A DNA stretch of 64,000 bases from Malassezia japonica (GCF_029542785.1 NC_083372.1:620001-684000), one strand, 5' to 3'. Positions 11,401-19,825 are shown, counted from the stretch's first letter. Program-made: numbers and translations. Notes: generated from the sequence alone by a model not told the origin.

Positions 11401-12190
11401 TGTGAGCGACAGTGTGTCGAAGCTCACTGGCTCCATCTCCAAAGGTCTCGCCGCCGTGACGATGGACCGCGAGTTCCAGAACCGCTGGCGCGTGACGCAC
11501 ATGCGCAACAAGCCGCGCCATGCTCTGTACGGCATCACGACCGGTGCGAACTCGCTCTTTACGAGTGTCACGAGCGGTATCGAGGGCCTTGCGCTGCGTC
11601 CCCTCGAAGGCGCAGAACAGAATGGCGCATCCGGCTTTGTGCAGGGCATTGGCCGTGGCTTGGTCGGTGCGATCACCAAGCCCGCTGCCGGTTTCTTTGA
11701 CATGGCGAGCAATGTGACCGAGGGTCTGCGAAACACGACGCTGGTCTTTGAGCAGAACGACATTGACCGCGTGCGTCTCCCCCGCTACATTGCCGGCGAC
11801 CGCATTATCCGGCCCTATTCCGAGCGCGAGGCGCTCGGCCAGATGTGGCTGTACAATCTGGACCAGGGCCGCGTGATGCAGGACCATTATATTGCACACG
11901 TTGATACCCCCGGCCCCGCCGGTGGATCGACGATCATGCTCACCGAGCACCGTATTCTCTACATTCGCACGGCCAAGCTGAAAGTGCTGTGGGAGGTCGT
12001 TTGGCCCGACCTTTCTACGATTTCGTACGTCTACCATGCTAACCCCAGACTCGAAAGCAGTGGCATTTCGCTCGTGCTCCGTGGCGGTGTCATGGGCCCT
12101 TTCCTTCCTATTTCGGAAGCGAGTACGCGCCTGTGGCTCTTTAAGCAAATCTCGGGCGTGGTCCAAAAGTACAATACCGCCCACGCGTAG
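2489..12190 (+). CDS. VPS13: VPS13 bridge-type lipid transfer protein
   Basis: A single uninterrupted frame of 3,233 residues, close to the usual length of fungal Vps13 (about 3,100). These rod-shaped proteins carry phospholipids between organelles at membrane contact sites. The first 120 residues (MLEGVLATVLNTFLSAYVDN, later LYIPWSNLKGKPVRVLVENV) are the chorein N-terminal domain. Repeated beta-rich stretches form the lipid groove. A VPS13 adaptor-binding region with repeated Asn-containing motifs lies in roughly residues 2,000-2,600. The last 500 residues have the amphipathic ATG2-C-like helices (GNPVGLFNNVSSGVADIFYE) and a C-terminal PH-like domain. The 269 bp before the ATG hold no recognised element. 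The gene has no introns, unlike the small genes around it. Confidence 0.97.
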   Translation: MLEGVLATVLNTFLSAYVDNLNTSQLNVGIWSGDVKLKNLRLKRTALDKFRLPVDVKEGYLGQLTLYIPWSNLKGKPVRVLVENVSLLAAPRVTSVEVDEEEEEERAQALKQAKLQEAELLAQGLPNKGDDKQAESFISSLVTKIVDNVQITVRNIHVRYEDSISNPQFPFSIGLTLAELSAVSTDENWEPTFVTNSAFGIHKLARLDSLSMYWNTDTQFLSTSNPEELQEKLNALIPTKDQVPEHQYILEPVSGAGKLIMRRNATKDQPAMDAQLAFDQIGFTLDDEQYRDGLCVVDLFHFYTRQAQYRSFRPTAAEIEKNKPQALFKFAARAIANEVHQKRRVWTWDYFKERRDARQEYIKLFKEVEERKAAAKSNQAPSEASNALKLLENKLEYRDIRLYRSIARREMRKERAQKEAEKAPAKDQLAESGEAQAQPAPSRGWFGWIWGSSGENTNKEADQGTTLNTEQRKELYDAIEWDETTGTSLLMQLDDLPPEAVKMHVTAKLNRGFLQLRDHTTKHNILSLIFDTLQGEVNQRANNFDVSASLGALCVMDGTSAHSKYPQIVHVKGEDEGELSSTELTDQMQKESDPSNPFFFIQFEHNPLDGRADNALKLTMRSMEIIYHRSYVESVMRFFKPPDSELELIGALLDVASETLEGIRKETRIGLENALENHKTVDVSLDVQAPIIVLPEDVTTRDSQHVVLDAGHVAVRSLLADPQALNAIRAKHSRQYTDEDYRQLEDMMYDRYFIKLESAQLVLGGDYDASMKSIQGEKHTDLHLLERINLSFTLHSSILPRAPNLTKCKLTGNLPNLNIHFSDRKYQTLMRVIDVSIPHFDDAGTKTTAAPAPHSDNTPFDLVQARRERFAKQLRGEEDAAVLDEYGSSESDTSSVSGDVGDQFHESEVRSPDKLGAQQKTFEFALIVDKVQGTISKSSLDPAQPDQLLVEAVFQHFRLGVSVLPYQLQVDVNLGSLDLVDKIVKQAPMFQHMITSRSLESITGKGPATEGVDAHDLVSVRYVQVSKESPDYLEEYDGIDQSILVDLSTINLMLTRVTVLAVYDWIMLTFVPKNKEESPESKAVVTHEPEAKTEDAQHKLRIKVKLSSIQLRLNDDGSLLSTLTLSTADIAILLRQNSMRVATRLGSLSLKDEQERVRASPEFANLLSIEGEELADFALETFDENDPKYPGYDTSLWLRCGAVKVVFVSEAVRDLLSFFSRFAQMKAVYDAASSAASAQASQLQASQSKVKYDMLVKSPIVLLPMDVGKLDMLTAHLGELYVHNAFSKVDRRLQMSLEAGLREIRLDSRIVTEGKSNDLRMLDDVHIDVNVTQSDPLPAGKSEEKADTAKSSAHKDVPKSSSPKAKSSDAKDSSEPPALHKDSDADSSSDEEELPEPTSETDRSLRHLQFAASMSDINLTLTQPQYALAFGLLRAAPGAFNLPSDEQELPEGAAPLMLTGPEEKATAAQVQAAAQPTPAPGVPTLVHGHFSVHNVNLDLFDETATTTESLEKSKLFRFTLSETLLKMHQHPTTGLEAELSLQTFSATDTRPSRETHFREVIPAISHDGKQFILNYTVSPNNDALAIVTLDSPKFIFSLSPLFALIQFVTSGMESESSGDGDSGKSATVAPSGMTRRSSRAPSPPAAEEAPSSSLAFRVNIVEPRIILLSSPERADSEAIVLLVRQVVISKQTVLVLSVTQLGIFVWRMNAPKDRQRLLNNVDVSLSMDSRITASGPITSIEVEVEPLLVRLTRSDIMLISSVASNAIALSAQSNDESAPKTVQTAGATHASTITQDVSTEPASDEPEAEVETDANAQLLATREELVVHIAGVQVMLISEAHMLPILDLRLNACDVNIIDWSADLRVHSTWNLWLNNFNLSSSYWEPLLEPWVLDIRYEKHTAPPSSTFTLSSERRLEVNVAATMVETTNNMLQLLDKDNNLREDVRHMAPFRIRNRTGYKLSVWSEQDASAPATRAGAHRIDDGREIPWVFGDWKSLRENPLEVSYNRLGVHIDDMPWERVRHVNVDREGEFIMTLRPKLNKVSHRLLCDVTLENNVKIITFRSTFRVDNRALIPIEIGVVNEDGEVGETILRIAPGTDNALPICEAYYSKVRIRPDPGFGYNWSTHAIGWQELMYSSTHKFECPAMTKGEAPFLFQGFAIRDLKSASQRNYPKLTLALRAPVEVENLLPFDVQYRLFDKNLNHNWSSFLRKGGVSPVHVVQLEHLLLLSIELENSPYSPSEFAIIASDNPDDFQVEHVLSLADKSNLKLDLRLHYHTFPESGGAFKVQIYAPYIFLNQSQLPVAIKARPWAGHTRQIAGQEVGKGDEPTGPAVCKPFLLSRFQERRNRFVVRVGDSVWSKPLSFDVIGSEVEVTIQSSNGDREAHFGLNVEDGLGKFKLSKVIKLTPRYMVHNYLSEPIQLAESVGGEHFEVAPGKLLPLHWLHVNSTKHAKFKYADKEAAWTAPFSIDNIGNVFLRAARPGSPQHLILVEVQMNGPVIFIQVRLATGPWPFLLRNETEHTVTFMQSSVAGDNARSRRAVERDEGPDASLKRYVLKPRSKMKYAWDYPADPDKYIRLVINGRERVINILEIGSLLPFRFPSAEGSSTSVVSLDVRADGEAQTLVISDYSESQSNFKLTQNAARNDNRDAGFEAVDVDTTIVFAFKIQLAGVGVSLISSKVVEIAYCTFRGLELTYSESQVTTAVNVICKWIQIDNQMYGSIFPIVLYPTVVPKDGKELDVHPTLQASVIRLKDETHGVQHIKYASVLLQELTTELDENFLFAVYDFVRFSSSISARSSDETEYIEHADDIPEPTDAVVRQDEIYIEILHLQPIALNLSFMATDRVDVDDTESSRTLFLFIFNALTMALGNVNEAPVRLNALVIENVRVSMSVLQQRVAYHYGQEFLFQVHRILGSADFLGNPVGLFNNVSSGVADIFYEPYYGLVMHGNRELGFGIARGASNFVKKTVFGVSDSVSKLTGSISKGLAAVTMDREFQNRWRVTHMRNKPRHALYGITTGANSLFTSVTSGIEGLALRPLEGAEQNGASGFVQGIGRGLVGAITKPAAGFFDMASNVTEGLRNTTLVFEQNDIDRVRLPRYIAGDRIIRPYSEREALGQMWLYNLDQGRVMQDHYIAHVDTPGPAGGSTIMLTEHRILYIRTAKLKVLWEVVWPDLSTISYVYHANPRLESSGISLVLRGGVMGPFLPISEASTRLWLFKQISGVVQKYNTAHA

Positions 12191-12193
12191 TAT

Positions 12194-12199
12194 CACGTG
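12194..12199. promoter_or_regulatory. CACGTG upstream of HAP2
   Basis: CACGTG lies 4 bp after the VPS13 stop codon and about 100 bp before the HAP2 ATG at 12300. It sits where the HAP2 promoter must be. Confidence 0.4.
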
Positions 12200-12299
12200 A
12201 ATAGTGTAGGTGCGTTTCTTGCCACCAGCGCGTCGCGGGAAGACCAATAGGGCTTTGCGCCACGCCGTCGTACAGCCACGCGTGCGCGATCGAGAGAAG

Positions 12300-13765
12300 A
12301 TGTCTGACGCGCAAGGCGGTAATGCACTTGGGTCCGCCTCAGCGTTGGGATCCGGGTTTCCATTGGGGTCTATCCTTGGTGGCCCTGGCCTGCGCCAAGG
12401 CGACTCAAACGCTATGTACTATCCCCAGGTATGTTTTTTGCCCTGACCCAGAACGCACACACCTTCTACCCAGGTCACCATCCGCAGCCTGGGTCGCCTC
12501 CGGCTCGCGGTCCACAGGGGGGAGAGGGTGGCCCCTACCCTAATGGTAACCTTGTACCCTATCTTAACCAGCACTCGGGCGACGCAGGCGATATGGGCGC
12601 CAGTGCCCCGCAGCTGGATGCGTTCTATATTCAGCAGCCGCCAGGCTCCTTTGCCGTGCCGCTCGACGTGCCTGACGTGAACGCATACGGGCATCCGCCG
12701 GGCGCATTGCCACCTGGCATTCCTATGCGTGGTCCGCCCAACATGGCGAATTGGGGCGCACCGTCACGCCAGTCGCCCGCCTCGGCCGGTCCGCACGACG
12801 GCCCGCACGACGAGGCCGAGATGCTGCACGGTGCCCATGGCTATCCCCCCGCTCTGGGCGATGCACAGGCCCGCAATATGGCGCAGCCCATGTACGGCCG
12901 CGGAAACGAGGCGCACCGTCAAATGCTGATGGAGCAAGAGGCCGCTGCGCGGGGCGCGCGGGGCGCGCCGCTTCCGAAGCGGCGACGCACGAGCCCGATG
13001 CCGTTTGGCGAGTCCAACGCAGACCTCTTGTCACGTTTCCGCGGCGCGCCCCAAGGCGTGCGTGGTGGGCCCGGTGCGCCGCCAAACGCACGGATGGGCC
13101 GCCGCGATGTCGACGGTGCGCACGACCCTTCCGGCCTGTCGGAGCTGCTGCCCGGTGCGGAGGAGGGCGGTGCGCCGTCGGGTGACCTGGCCTCGTGGAT
13201 TTTGGGGCCGGACGAGCAGCAGCGCAACGCGCACTTTGCGATGCCTGATGCTGCGGCGTACTACCGCCAGAACAGCATGGGCCAGCCACAAGGGATCCGC
13301 CTGGATATGCCCGGCCTCGCGCAGGGCAACCAGGCGATGGATCCGAGCAAGGGCTTGACGCCGTTGCGTTCGCATGCGCCCAACTCTGACGACGAACCGC
13401 TCTATGTGAACGCGAAGCAGTACCAGCGCATCTTGAAACGCCGCGTTGCGCGTGCGCGTATGGAAGAAAAGCGCCGCCAGATGTGGCTCATTGCGCTCAA
13501 GCAGCGCGAAGGCCAAAAGAACGGCGGCAATGCGGACTTGTCGGAGGAGTGGGTCTCGGGCTTGCTGGCACTCGACGAGGAGGCCAAGAAGCCTTACTTG
13601 CACGAATCGCGTCATAAACACGCGATGCGACGTCCGCGCGGACCGGGTGGACGCTTCCTCACCACCGAGGAGATCCGCAAGCGCGACGACGAAGAGGCCG
13701 CGCGCAAGGCCCAGGAGGAGGCCGCCGCCCCGAGCGCCGACGCGCCCGCGGACGAAACGTCGTAG
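12300..13765 (+). CDS. HAP2: CCAAT-binding factor subunit HAP2 / NF-YA
   Basis: DNA-contacting subunit of the heterotrimeric CCAAT-binding complex, which in fungi controls respiration and iron genes. Exons 12300-12428 and 12452-13765 give 480 residues; the intron (12429-12451) is 23 nt with CTGAC before CAG. The first about 350 residues are Pro/Gly/Ala-rich low complexity. The conserved core lies at about 360-445: [20 protein letters not shown] is the subunit-association helix, and [20 protein letters not shown] with GGRF is the DNA-binding part. Between them are about 40 residues, including [15 protein letters not shown], where most family members have about 10. I see no intron that would remove them. 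A short Ala/Glu-rich tail ends the protein. Confidence 0.93.
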
Positions 13766-13766
13766 C

Positions 13767-13772
13767 CACGTG
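13767..13772. promoter_or_regulatory. CACGTG upstream of the F-box-like gene
   Basis: CACGTG immediately after the HAP2 stop and 34 bp before the next ATG (13806), in a 40-bp gap. It is flanked as CCACGTGGC, like several other sites in the window. Confidence 0.4.
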
Positions 13773-13805
13773 GCATGTACTTTTGTATCTTAGTGTCTGT
13801 GCGCC

Positions 13806-14537
13806 ATGCTCCCTACCGCCCTCGCTGCGTGTGCGGGGGCGCTGTACGGGGCCCATAGAAGGCGGAAGACGATCGACTATCGCGCATTCCCAAAAGAGAT
13901 CCAGTGTGAGATCCTCGCGTGGCTCGTCGCGCCGGATGCCGAGGCACAGGCTCACTATGGCCTCGGCTCCCTCACCTTATCGCGCACGCACTACCGCGCG
14001 CTGGCGCCGGCCGCGTACCATACTCTGTATATCCGATCGCTCTCGGCGCTCCACCGATTGCGCCATACGCTGGTGCTGCGGCGGCCCGAGCTCGCGGGCT
14101 ACGTGCGGTGCGTGCACCTCGTCCGGCTGCCCGAGGCTGCGGCCCTCGGCGTGGAGCACCTGTTGCTCGCCCTCCCCAACCTCGACGAGCTTGCGCTCGA
14201 CGTGCCCTCGTGCGCGGCCGTGTGCCGCAGCACCGCCGACCGCCTCCAAGGGGGGGCCAAGCCCCGGCGCCTGCGCATCGCCGTGCCGAGCACCGAGGCG
14301 GCGATGGACGTGTCCGGCACCTTGCTCACTTTTGCGATGCTGGGGCGGATGCACACGCTGCACGTCGCGGCCGCGCCGCAGGCAGCCGTCACGCTCGTGC
14401 AGCGCCTCGGTGCGTGCGGCGCGGCGCTGAAGCACCTGCACCTCGCCCTCGATGCACCGCCCGAAGACGCGTTGCACGATGCGCTCGCGCATCTGCAGGC
14501 GCAGCGCACGCTGCACATCTCGATCGAGGCAGCATAG
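13806..14537 (+). CDS. F-box-like protein of unknown target
   Basis: 243 residues, no intron. Residues about 27-75 (FPKEIQCEILAWLV, then LTLSRTHYRALAPAAYHTLY) have the leading proline, spaced hydrophobics and late aromatic of fungal F-box-like domains, which recruit substrates to SCF ubiquitin ligases. The rest is a run of Leu-rich segments with beta/alpha periodicity (RCVHLVRLPEAAALGVEHLL, LHLALDAP), suggestive of degenerate leucine-rich repeats. No substrate can be named. It is convergent with dyn2, with only 15 bp between their stop codons. A general LRR protein is the alternative. Confidence 0.6.
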   Translation: MLPTALAACAGALYGAHRRRKTIDYRAFPKEIQCEILAWLVAPDAEAQAHYGLGSLTLSRTHYRALAPAAYHTLYIRSLSALHRLRHTLVLRRPELAGYVRCVHLVRLPEAAALGVEHLLLALPNLDELALDVPSCAAVCRSTADRLQGGAKPRRLRIAVPSTEAAMDVSGTLLTFAMLGRMHTLHVAAAPQAAVTLVQRLGACGAALKHLHLALDAPPEDALHDALAHLQAQRTLHISIEAA

Positions 14538-14552
14538 ATACCCTATTCTACA

Positions 14553-17500
14553 TTACGCTGCACGCAGTGCGACGGCACGCAGCGTCGCTAGCGATACATC
14601 AAATGACGGCGAGATGGGCACGGGCGTGTGCAGCAGCAGTGCGGCGCGGTCCGCGTAGAGGTACACGGGCAGGAGCACGCCGCCCTCTTCCGCAGGCGCC
14701 CAGCGCAGGGCACAGCGCGACACGACGCTCGTCTCGCCGCTATTCAGGTCAAAGCCCACAGGCTCGTACACGGCTCCGTCCAGCAAGAGGTCTGGGTCAG
14801 GAAGGACACGCACCTTGGATCGGATAGACGCCAGGTGCGCTGCGCGGCCCGAGCTGCACCACGAGCTGCAGCTGCTCGAGACTCGTCTGCATCGCACGCG
14901 CCGCCGCCTGGCGCGTCGCCGTGAGGTACGCCGACGCGGAAAAGAGATGGTGCAGCGCGACACGGGGAGGGGGTGTGCCAGCCTGTGCCAGGCGCGCAGC
15001 TAGGTCCACGATCCACGCACCGAGGCCCATGCCGCGCGGCGTCGCGTACGTCTGCCACGCCGCCGGGATGCGGTCCTGGGCAATGCACTGGACGCATGCT
15101 GCGGCCTCGTTCGTGCGCTTTCCACCGTCGACCGCGTCGCAGACGGCTTGGAGCTGCGTGCGGACAGTGTGCAAGAGAGCCGCACCGAGCGACTGCTCGC
15201 GGTGCCAAAAGCTGGGTAAGTAGAGCGACGTACAAGCCCAGTCCTTCGTCCTCGGGGCGCCCGTGGCCGACATCCACAGGGAGCACGCCGAGCCACTCGG
15301 CCGCCCGCGCGGCCGCCGCGGAAAACTCGGCGAGCGGCGCCTCGGCCGTCTCGCGCTGGTCCTGGTGCAGCGCGGCGAGGCGGCCGAGGGCCGACTGCGC
15401 ACGCGCCGCCGCGACGCTGCGCTCGGCCGCAGGCGCGAGCAGCAGCCACTCGACGGGCTGCGGCTCCATCAGCGCCTGGGCCCACGCGACAAACTGCTCG
15501 ACACGCGTCCCGTCCGGCGCGGCCAACGGCACGCTGTCGTCCGGCGCAAGCACGAATCCGTCGTCAAACGCCGCAGGGACAAACAGGCGGTCGACGAGCG
15601 CGTCGAGCATCGCGCGGTCTGGTGCGTGGTCGAGCTTGGCGCCGTACACGTACTCTTTGAGGAGCGTACGCACTGCGTCCCACGGCAGGTGTGCAGGGTC
15701 GAGGTGCGCTTTCGTGCCGGCCGCATGCGCGGTCCACGTATCCACCACGTCGAGCGCCGCCAAAAAGTCGGCGTCGTGGAACTCGTACGTAGACGTCCAT
15801 CCGAGCGGGACGTACCTGCGGCGCTCGACTGCGACCGCATGTAGATAGCTCACGAGGAAGTAGAGACGCGTGCGTTCCTGCGGCCCCGCCGGCTGCGTGC
15901 GCTGCGCTAGCATACGCAGGCACGCGACCAGCGCCGACTTGACCCCGGCAGGCGGCTCGTGGATCAGCACATGGGCATGCCGCAGCGCGGCAGGCGGCAG
16001 GCGCGTACTCAGCTCGCACGTCACAAACACACGCGTCGACGCATGAGGGTGCAGCGCAGTGAGGCGCGGCACGAGCTGCGCAAGCCACGCGAGCGCGAGG
16101 TGCGCGTTCTTTACGAGCACCCACTGCCCGGTGCGCGCCGCGGTCGCCAGGGCCCGGTCCGCAGCCGCGGTGGCTTCGGGCGCACCGAGCGCCACTTCGG
16201 CGCACGACACACGCTCGGCCGCGGCCAGCGCCTCGACACGCCCGCTCGCGTCGTGGCCGGGCATGCTGCAAAGGAGAAGCGGGGTGTGTGCGTGCGTGCC
16301 TGTTGCAAGACTCGCGAGGCTCGGCGCGTCTTCCTCCAGCAGAGGCGCGCCGAGGATCTCTTGGAGTCCGCGCGAAATAGCCGGCACCGCGCGGTCGGGC
16401 CGCACGATGCGCACGGCAATCGCGCGGCGCACCGCGCCTTCGTCGAGCGGCGCGGCGTCGGCTTCCGGTGCGGGCAGCGCGCTGTATGCGTCCCATGCTT
16501 CTTTGTGCTGCGTGCGGTCGAGGTCGATGCGGCGCACGCACGGCGCATCGCCGAGCGCCGGCTGCAGGAGCACCTCGAGCTCCGTGTCGTCGCTCTTGAC
16601 CTGGCACAGGCGCGCGGCGAGCACGAGGTGGTCTTCATGGAGCAGCGACGGTGCTGTTGCGCGGTACACGTCCTGGAAGAGCGTCTCGTGGAGCTGGGCG
16701 AGGCGCGCATCGGGCGCGTCACCGTGCGCTTTCGCAAGCACCTGGTCAAAGAGCGCCCAGAAGAAGCCGAGGTCCCACTGGTAGTAGGGCTGCAGCACCT
16801 GCATGTCCTGCAGCACAAAGTACACGGCACTCGCCGCCTCGGCAAGCGGCTCGTAGACTTGCGTGACGTGCTGCACATGGCTCGCGACCTGCTCGATACC
16901 CGCAGCCTTGGCCTGCACTTCCTCCGCCTCGCCTTTGAGCGTCTCGAGCGTGGCGACGATGGTGTCGCTCTCGAGCAAGTTGCCTTGGGCATCGTTGAGT
17001 GCCGCAAGGAGCGCACGTTCGAGGTGCTGCAGACGCCGCTGGAACTCGCCTTGGGCGCGTGCGACGTCCGTCCGCTGCGCCTCGACGTCGGGGCGTTCCG
17101 CGTGGAGAATACGCTGGAGCGCCTGGCTCTGTAGGCTCTTGCGTGTCGTGGTAAAGTTGACCATCTGCACGCGGCAAAAGAGGTGCGGCGGCAGCGCAAT
17201 ATTTGCATCGCGCGTCGTGAGAAACAGGCGAAAGGTCGGCGCACAGTCGACGTCCTGCTGCGCGACACGCACGAGCACACGGCCGCCCGTCCGCCGACGC
17301 TCCTGCTTGAGCACCGGCAAGAGGACGGGGTCGAGGTGCTCGGCATCCGTCAAGAGGAGCGGCGTGCCGAAACGCAAGGCGCTCTCGAGCACCTTGACAA
17401 AGCCCGCATCCAGACAACTTGCCGACGCGAGCTTCTCGTCGCGAAAGCGGCGCTCGAGGTAGGTGCCTGCATCGCCCGTCGGGTCGATCAGCAAGGGGTA

Positions 17501-18961
17501 CCGCGTGCAGTGCTCCATAATCACGGCATTGTCCATCGCCAACGCGTCGCTGGGTAGACCGTGTGCGATCCACGCGGCCTGGGTATCTGCCGAGACGAGC
17601 ATGTCGCGCACGCTGAGCGCCGGGCGGTGTGGGATGCCGCCGTCGCGCAGCATACGCTGCCACTCCTCCCAGAGCGTCTCGCGCATCGCCTGGTCAAAGT
17701 AGCCCGCATAGGCAATCAGCGCAGAGCACAGGAGCACGTCGCCGACGAGCGTCTGGACGTGTGCGTCAAACTCGGCACGCCCCGTCTCCCAGCGCGCCTT
17801 TTCCGCCTCGAGGCCGGCAAGGAGGCGCACAGAGCGCTCGACACGTTGGCCGACGCGCTCCATCTCGCTCTTCATCGCCTGAATCTCGCTAATGAGCGTC
17901 GCGTACTCGGCCTTGTACGCCGCAATGCTCTCCTCGAGCTGCGCGACAGCGGCGGCGGCGGCGGCCGCATTCTCTTTCGTCTCGCTCGCGCGCGATTCGA
18001 CCGATGCGACCTGCGCACGCAGCGGTGCGACGCGCTCGAGGATCTCGGCATAGTGCACCTGGGCCATGACCCACAGCGCCAGCGGCCCGCACGCCTTGCT
18101 TGCGTGCTGAATCGTGTCGTAATTGTACTCGTCGCGGCTCAAGTAATCGCGCCGCAAACGTTCGCAGGTGCTGCGCGAGAGCGCCTGCTCGGTGTCGAGG
18201 CGCACGACGCTCGCGATAAAGTCGTCGCGCCGCAAGATGCCTTGCACCGATTTCCAGCCGTCAATGTGGTGGCCGAGCAGAATACACACCGACTCCATCG
18301 TGCTCTTGACTGCCGCAGGGGGATTCGCCATCGAGCGCACTTCGGTCAGGTGCGGCTTCTTGATGTTGCTCACGGCCGCCTGGGCCTCGAGCACCGCAGG
18401 CTCGGCCTCGGCGAGCTGCTGCAGGACCGCGTCGCGCTGGTGTGCGACGTCGGCCTCCTGCTCCTGGAGCGAGGCGCGCAGGGCAAGCGACGCCTCGCGC
18501 TGCGACTCGGCCGCCTGCTGGTTGTGCACCATGCGCTGCAGGCGCTCGTTGGCCTCTGCGTTCATCTGCTCGAGGCGCTGGCGCTTCGAGCCGAGCGACG
18601 CTTGGAGCGCCTCGACTTCGGTCACGGTATCCGCCAGGCGGTCGAGACCCACGAGCCGAAACCGCTGCTGGTCCTCGAGCGCCTCGCGCTGCGCGCTGAG
18701 GATCGCGCCGAAGCTATGGATCTGCGCGAGGAGCTGCTGCGGCGACCGCGAAAACGCACGGCCGTGCAAATGTGCGCACCGCTCGCCTTGTGCGTACGCG
18801 GCGAGGTGCATCGCGACCATCGTCTCGACCACTGCATCGCGGTGCGTTCCGAGGTCGTGCGCCGCGGTGAGCTGCGCCGCGACCGTGCGGCACGCGTCCG
18901 CCGACCAGTCGCCGATCAGCGCGTCGTCCATCGGTCGTCGACGCGTCGTGCCACGTGGCAA
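14553..18961 (-). CDS. DYN2: Dynein heavy chain, C-terminal half (stalk, microtubule-binding domain, AAA5-AAA6)
   Basis: Second polypeptide of a split cytoplasmic dynein heavy chain. Minus-strand exons 18961-15234, 15211-14814 and 14791-14553 give 1,454 residues; both introns are 22 nt. IGDWSADACRTVA (about 16-28) picks up exactly where dyn1 stops. Residues about 75-195 form the first stalk coiled coil, IKKPHLTEVRSMANPPAAVK (about 200-219) opens the microtubule-binding domain, and an Ala/Glu-rich second coiled coil follows to about 400. AAA5, AAA6 and the C-terminal domain follow; splicing restores FFWHREQSLGAALLHTVR, IPAAWQTYATPRG and LLPVYLYADRAALL, typical of the dynein C-terminus. ATG 18961 is the longest start; ATG 18931 (MDDALIGDWS) is equally plausible and leaves a CACGTG just upstream. 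Only 17 bp separate ATG 18961 from the LEA1 stop. In Ustilago maydis the corresponding dyn2 product supplies the microtubule-binding site. Confidence 0.93.
18952..18957. promoter_or_regulatory. CACGTG at the dyn2 start
   Basis: CACGTG inside the second and third codons if dyn2 starts at 18961, or 21 bp upstream if it starts at the in-frame ATG 18931. Its resemblance to sites in other gaps favours the shorter protein. Confidence 0.35.
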
Positions 18962-18978
18962 CTATGGGGTATGGGACA

Positions 18979-19740
18979 CTACGCGTCGGCGTCGGGGACG
19001 TAGCCAAGCTTTAGGCGCTCTTCGAGCTTGCGAATCTCATCGAGCGACTCGCTCTTTTCAATCGCATCGTGGATCGCCTGGCGCTCCTTGGCCGAGAGAA
19101 GGCGGCCGGCGGCGCCGGCGACTGGCGCGCCCGGCTCGAATGAGTGCGACTTGGTGCTTGGTGCGGCCGGTGCATCGGAGCCCGAGAGGCGCACGGCAAG
19201 CTCCGACGGGCGTCCCTCGGGCGTCTCCATAAGCCGGCGGGCATGGTCGCGTTCCTGGGTCAATAAAAAAAAGAAAAAACGCACCTTGTCCGTAACACGT
19301 TTGTAGTCGAGCACGCGCACGCTCGGCACGCGCCAGATCACAAACTCGCGGTAGTGCTTCTCGCGCGTGATAGGGTTCCCCATGAGCGAGAGGTACTCGA
19401 GGTGCCGGAGCTTGCGCAGCGGCACGACCTGGCGGAGGTCCTGGAGCGCGTTGTTCGTCAGCACAAGTGTATGCAGAAACGGCAGAGACCGCGCGACATT
19501 CTCGTCGATGCGCGACACGAGGTTATTCGAGAGGATCAGGTGCTTGAGGCGCACCAGGCGCGGGAGGTTCCCCACGTACTTGATTTCATTATCGGTAAAA
19601 TCGAGCGCGTCGTTTTGGTCGCGCGTCACACCGAGGTTTTCAAGCACGACAATCTTTAGTCCACGCAAGTCCAGCTCGCGCTCTTTGAGCGGGTTCAGCG
19701 CCGAGTCGCTCTGCTTGAGCAGCTCCGCGGTGAGCTTCAT
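18979..19740 (-). CDS. LEA1: U2 small nuclear ribonucleoprotein A' (LEA1)
   Basis: Leucine-rich-repeat protein of the U2 snRNP, needed for branch-site recognition by the spliceosome. Exons 19740-19285 and 19254-18979 give 243 residues. The N-terminus MKLTAELLKQSDSALNPLKE and the LRRs (ELDLRGLKIVVLENLG, LVRLKHLILSNNLVSRID, LRHLEYLSLMGNPIT) with the cap YREFVIWRVPSVRVLDYKRV are the U2A' hallmark. The intron (19255-19284) is 30 nt with a pyrimidine run and ATTGAC before CAG. It is a multiple of three with no stop, so retention would insert VRFFFFLLTQ between DK and ERDHARR. It diverges from CDC3 across 85 bp. Confidence 0.93.
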   Translation of the reverse strand: MKLTAELLKQSDSALNPLKERELDLRGLKIVVLENLGVTRDQNDALDFTDNEIKYVGNLPRLVRLKHLILSNNLVSRIDENVARSLPFLHTLVLTNNALQDLRQVVPLRKLRHLEYLSLMGNPITREKHYREFVIWRVPSVRVLDYKRVTDKVRFFFFLLTQERDHARRLMETPEGRPSELAVRLSGSDAPAAPSTKSHSFEPGAPVAGAAGRLLSAKERQAIHDAIEKSESLDEIRKLEERLKLGYVPDADA

Positions 19741-19756
19741 CGTAGGCGAAGGAAGC

Positions 19757-19774
19757 CACGTGGCAGCTCACGTG
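19757..19774. promoter_or_regulatory. Two CACGTG palindromes between LEA1 and CDC3
   Basis: CACGTG at 19757-19762 and 19769-19774 in the 85-bp divergent gap between LEA1 (start 19740) and CDC3 (start 19826). Confidence 0.45.
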
Positions 19775-19825
19775 ATCGCGGGGCACGCCGTGCCGCGGCG
19801 GGCGCACTGCCTGGCGTGGACTGTG

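Noticed and set aside
8234..12247. A 1,337-codon open frame on the minus strand opposite VPS13
   Set aside because: It mirrors VPS13 codons. GC-rich third positions remove stops from one antisense frame; the predicted peptide is His/Arg/Val-rich with no domain.
13470..13590. A hidden intron explaining the extra HAP2 linker
   Set aside because: No GT...AG pair with a branch motif gives an in-frame excision restoring the usual spacing.
19367..19825. N-terminal extension of the septin frame
   Set aside because: It overlaps the LEA1 coding sequence on the other strand and the divergent promoter; septin homology starts after 19826.
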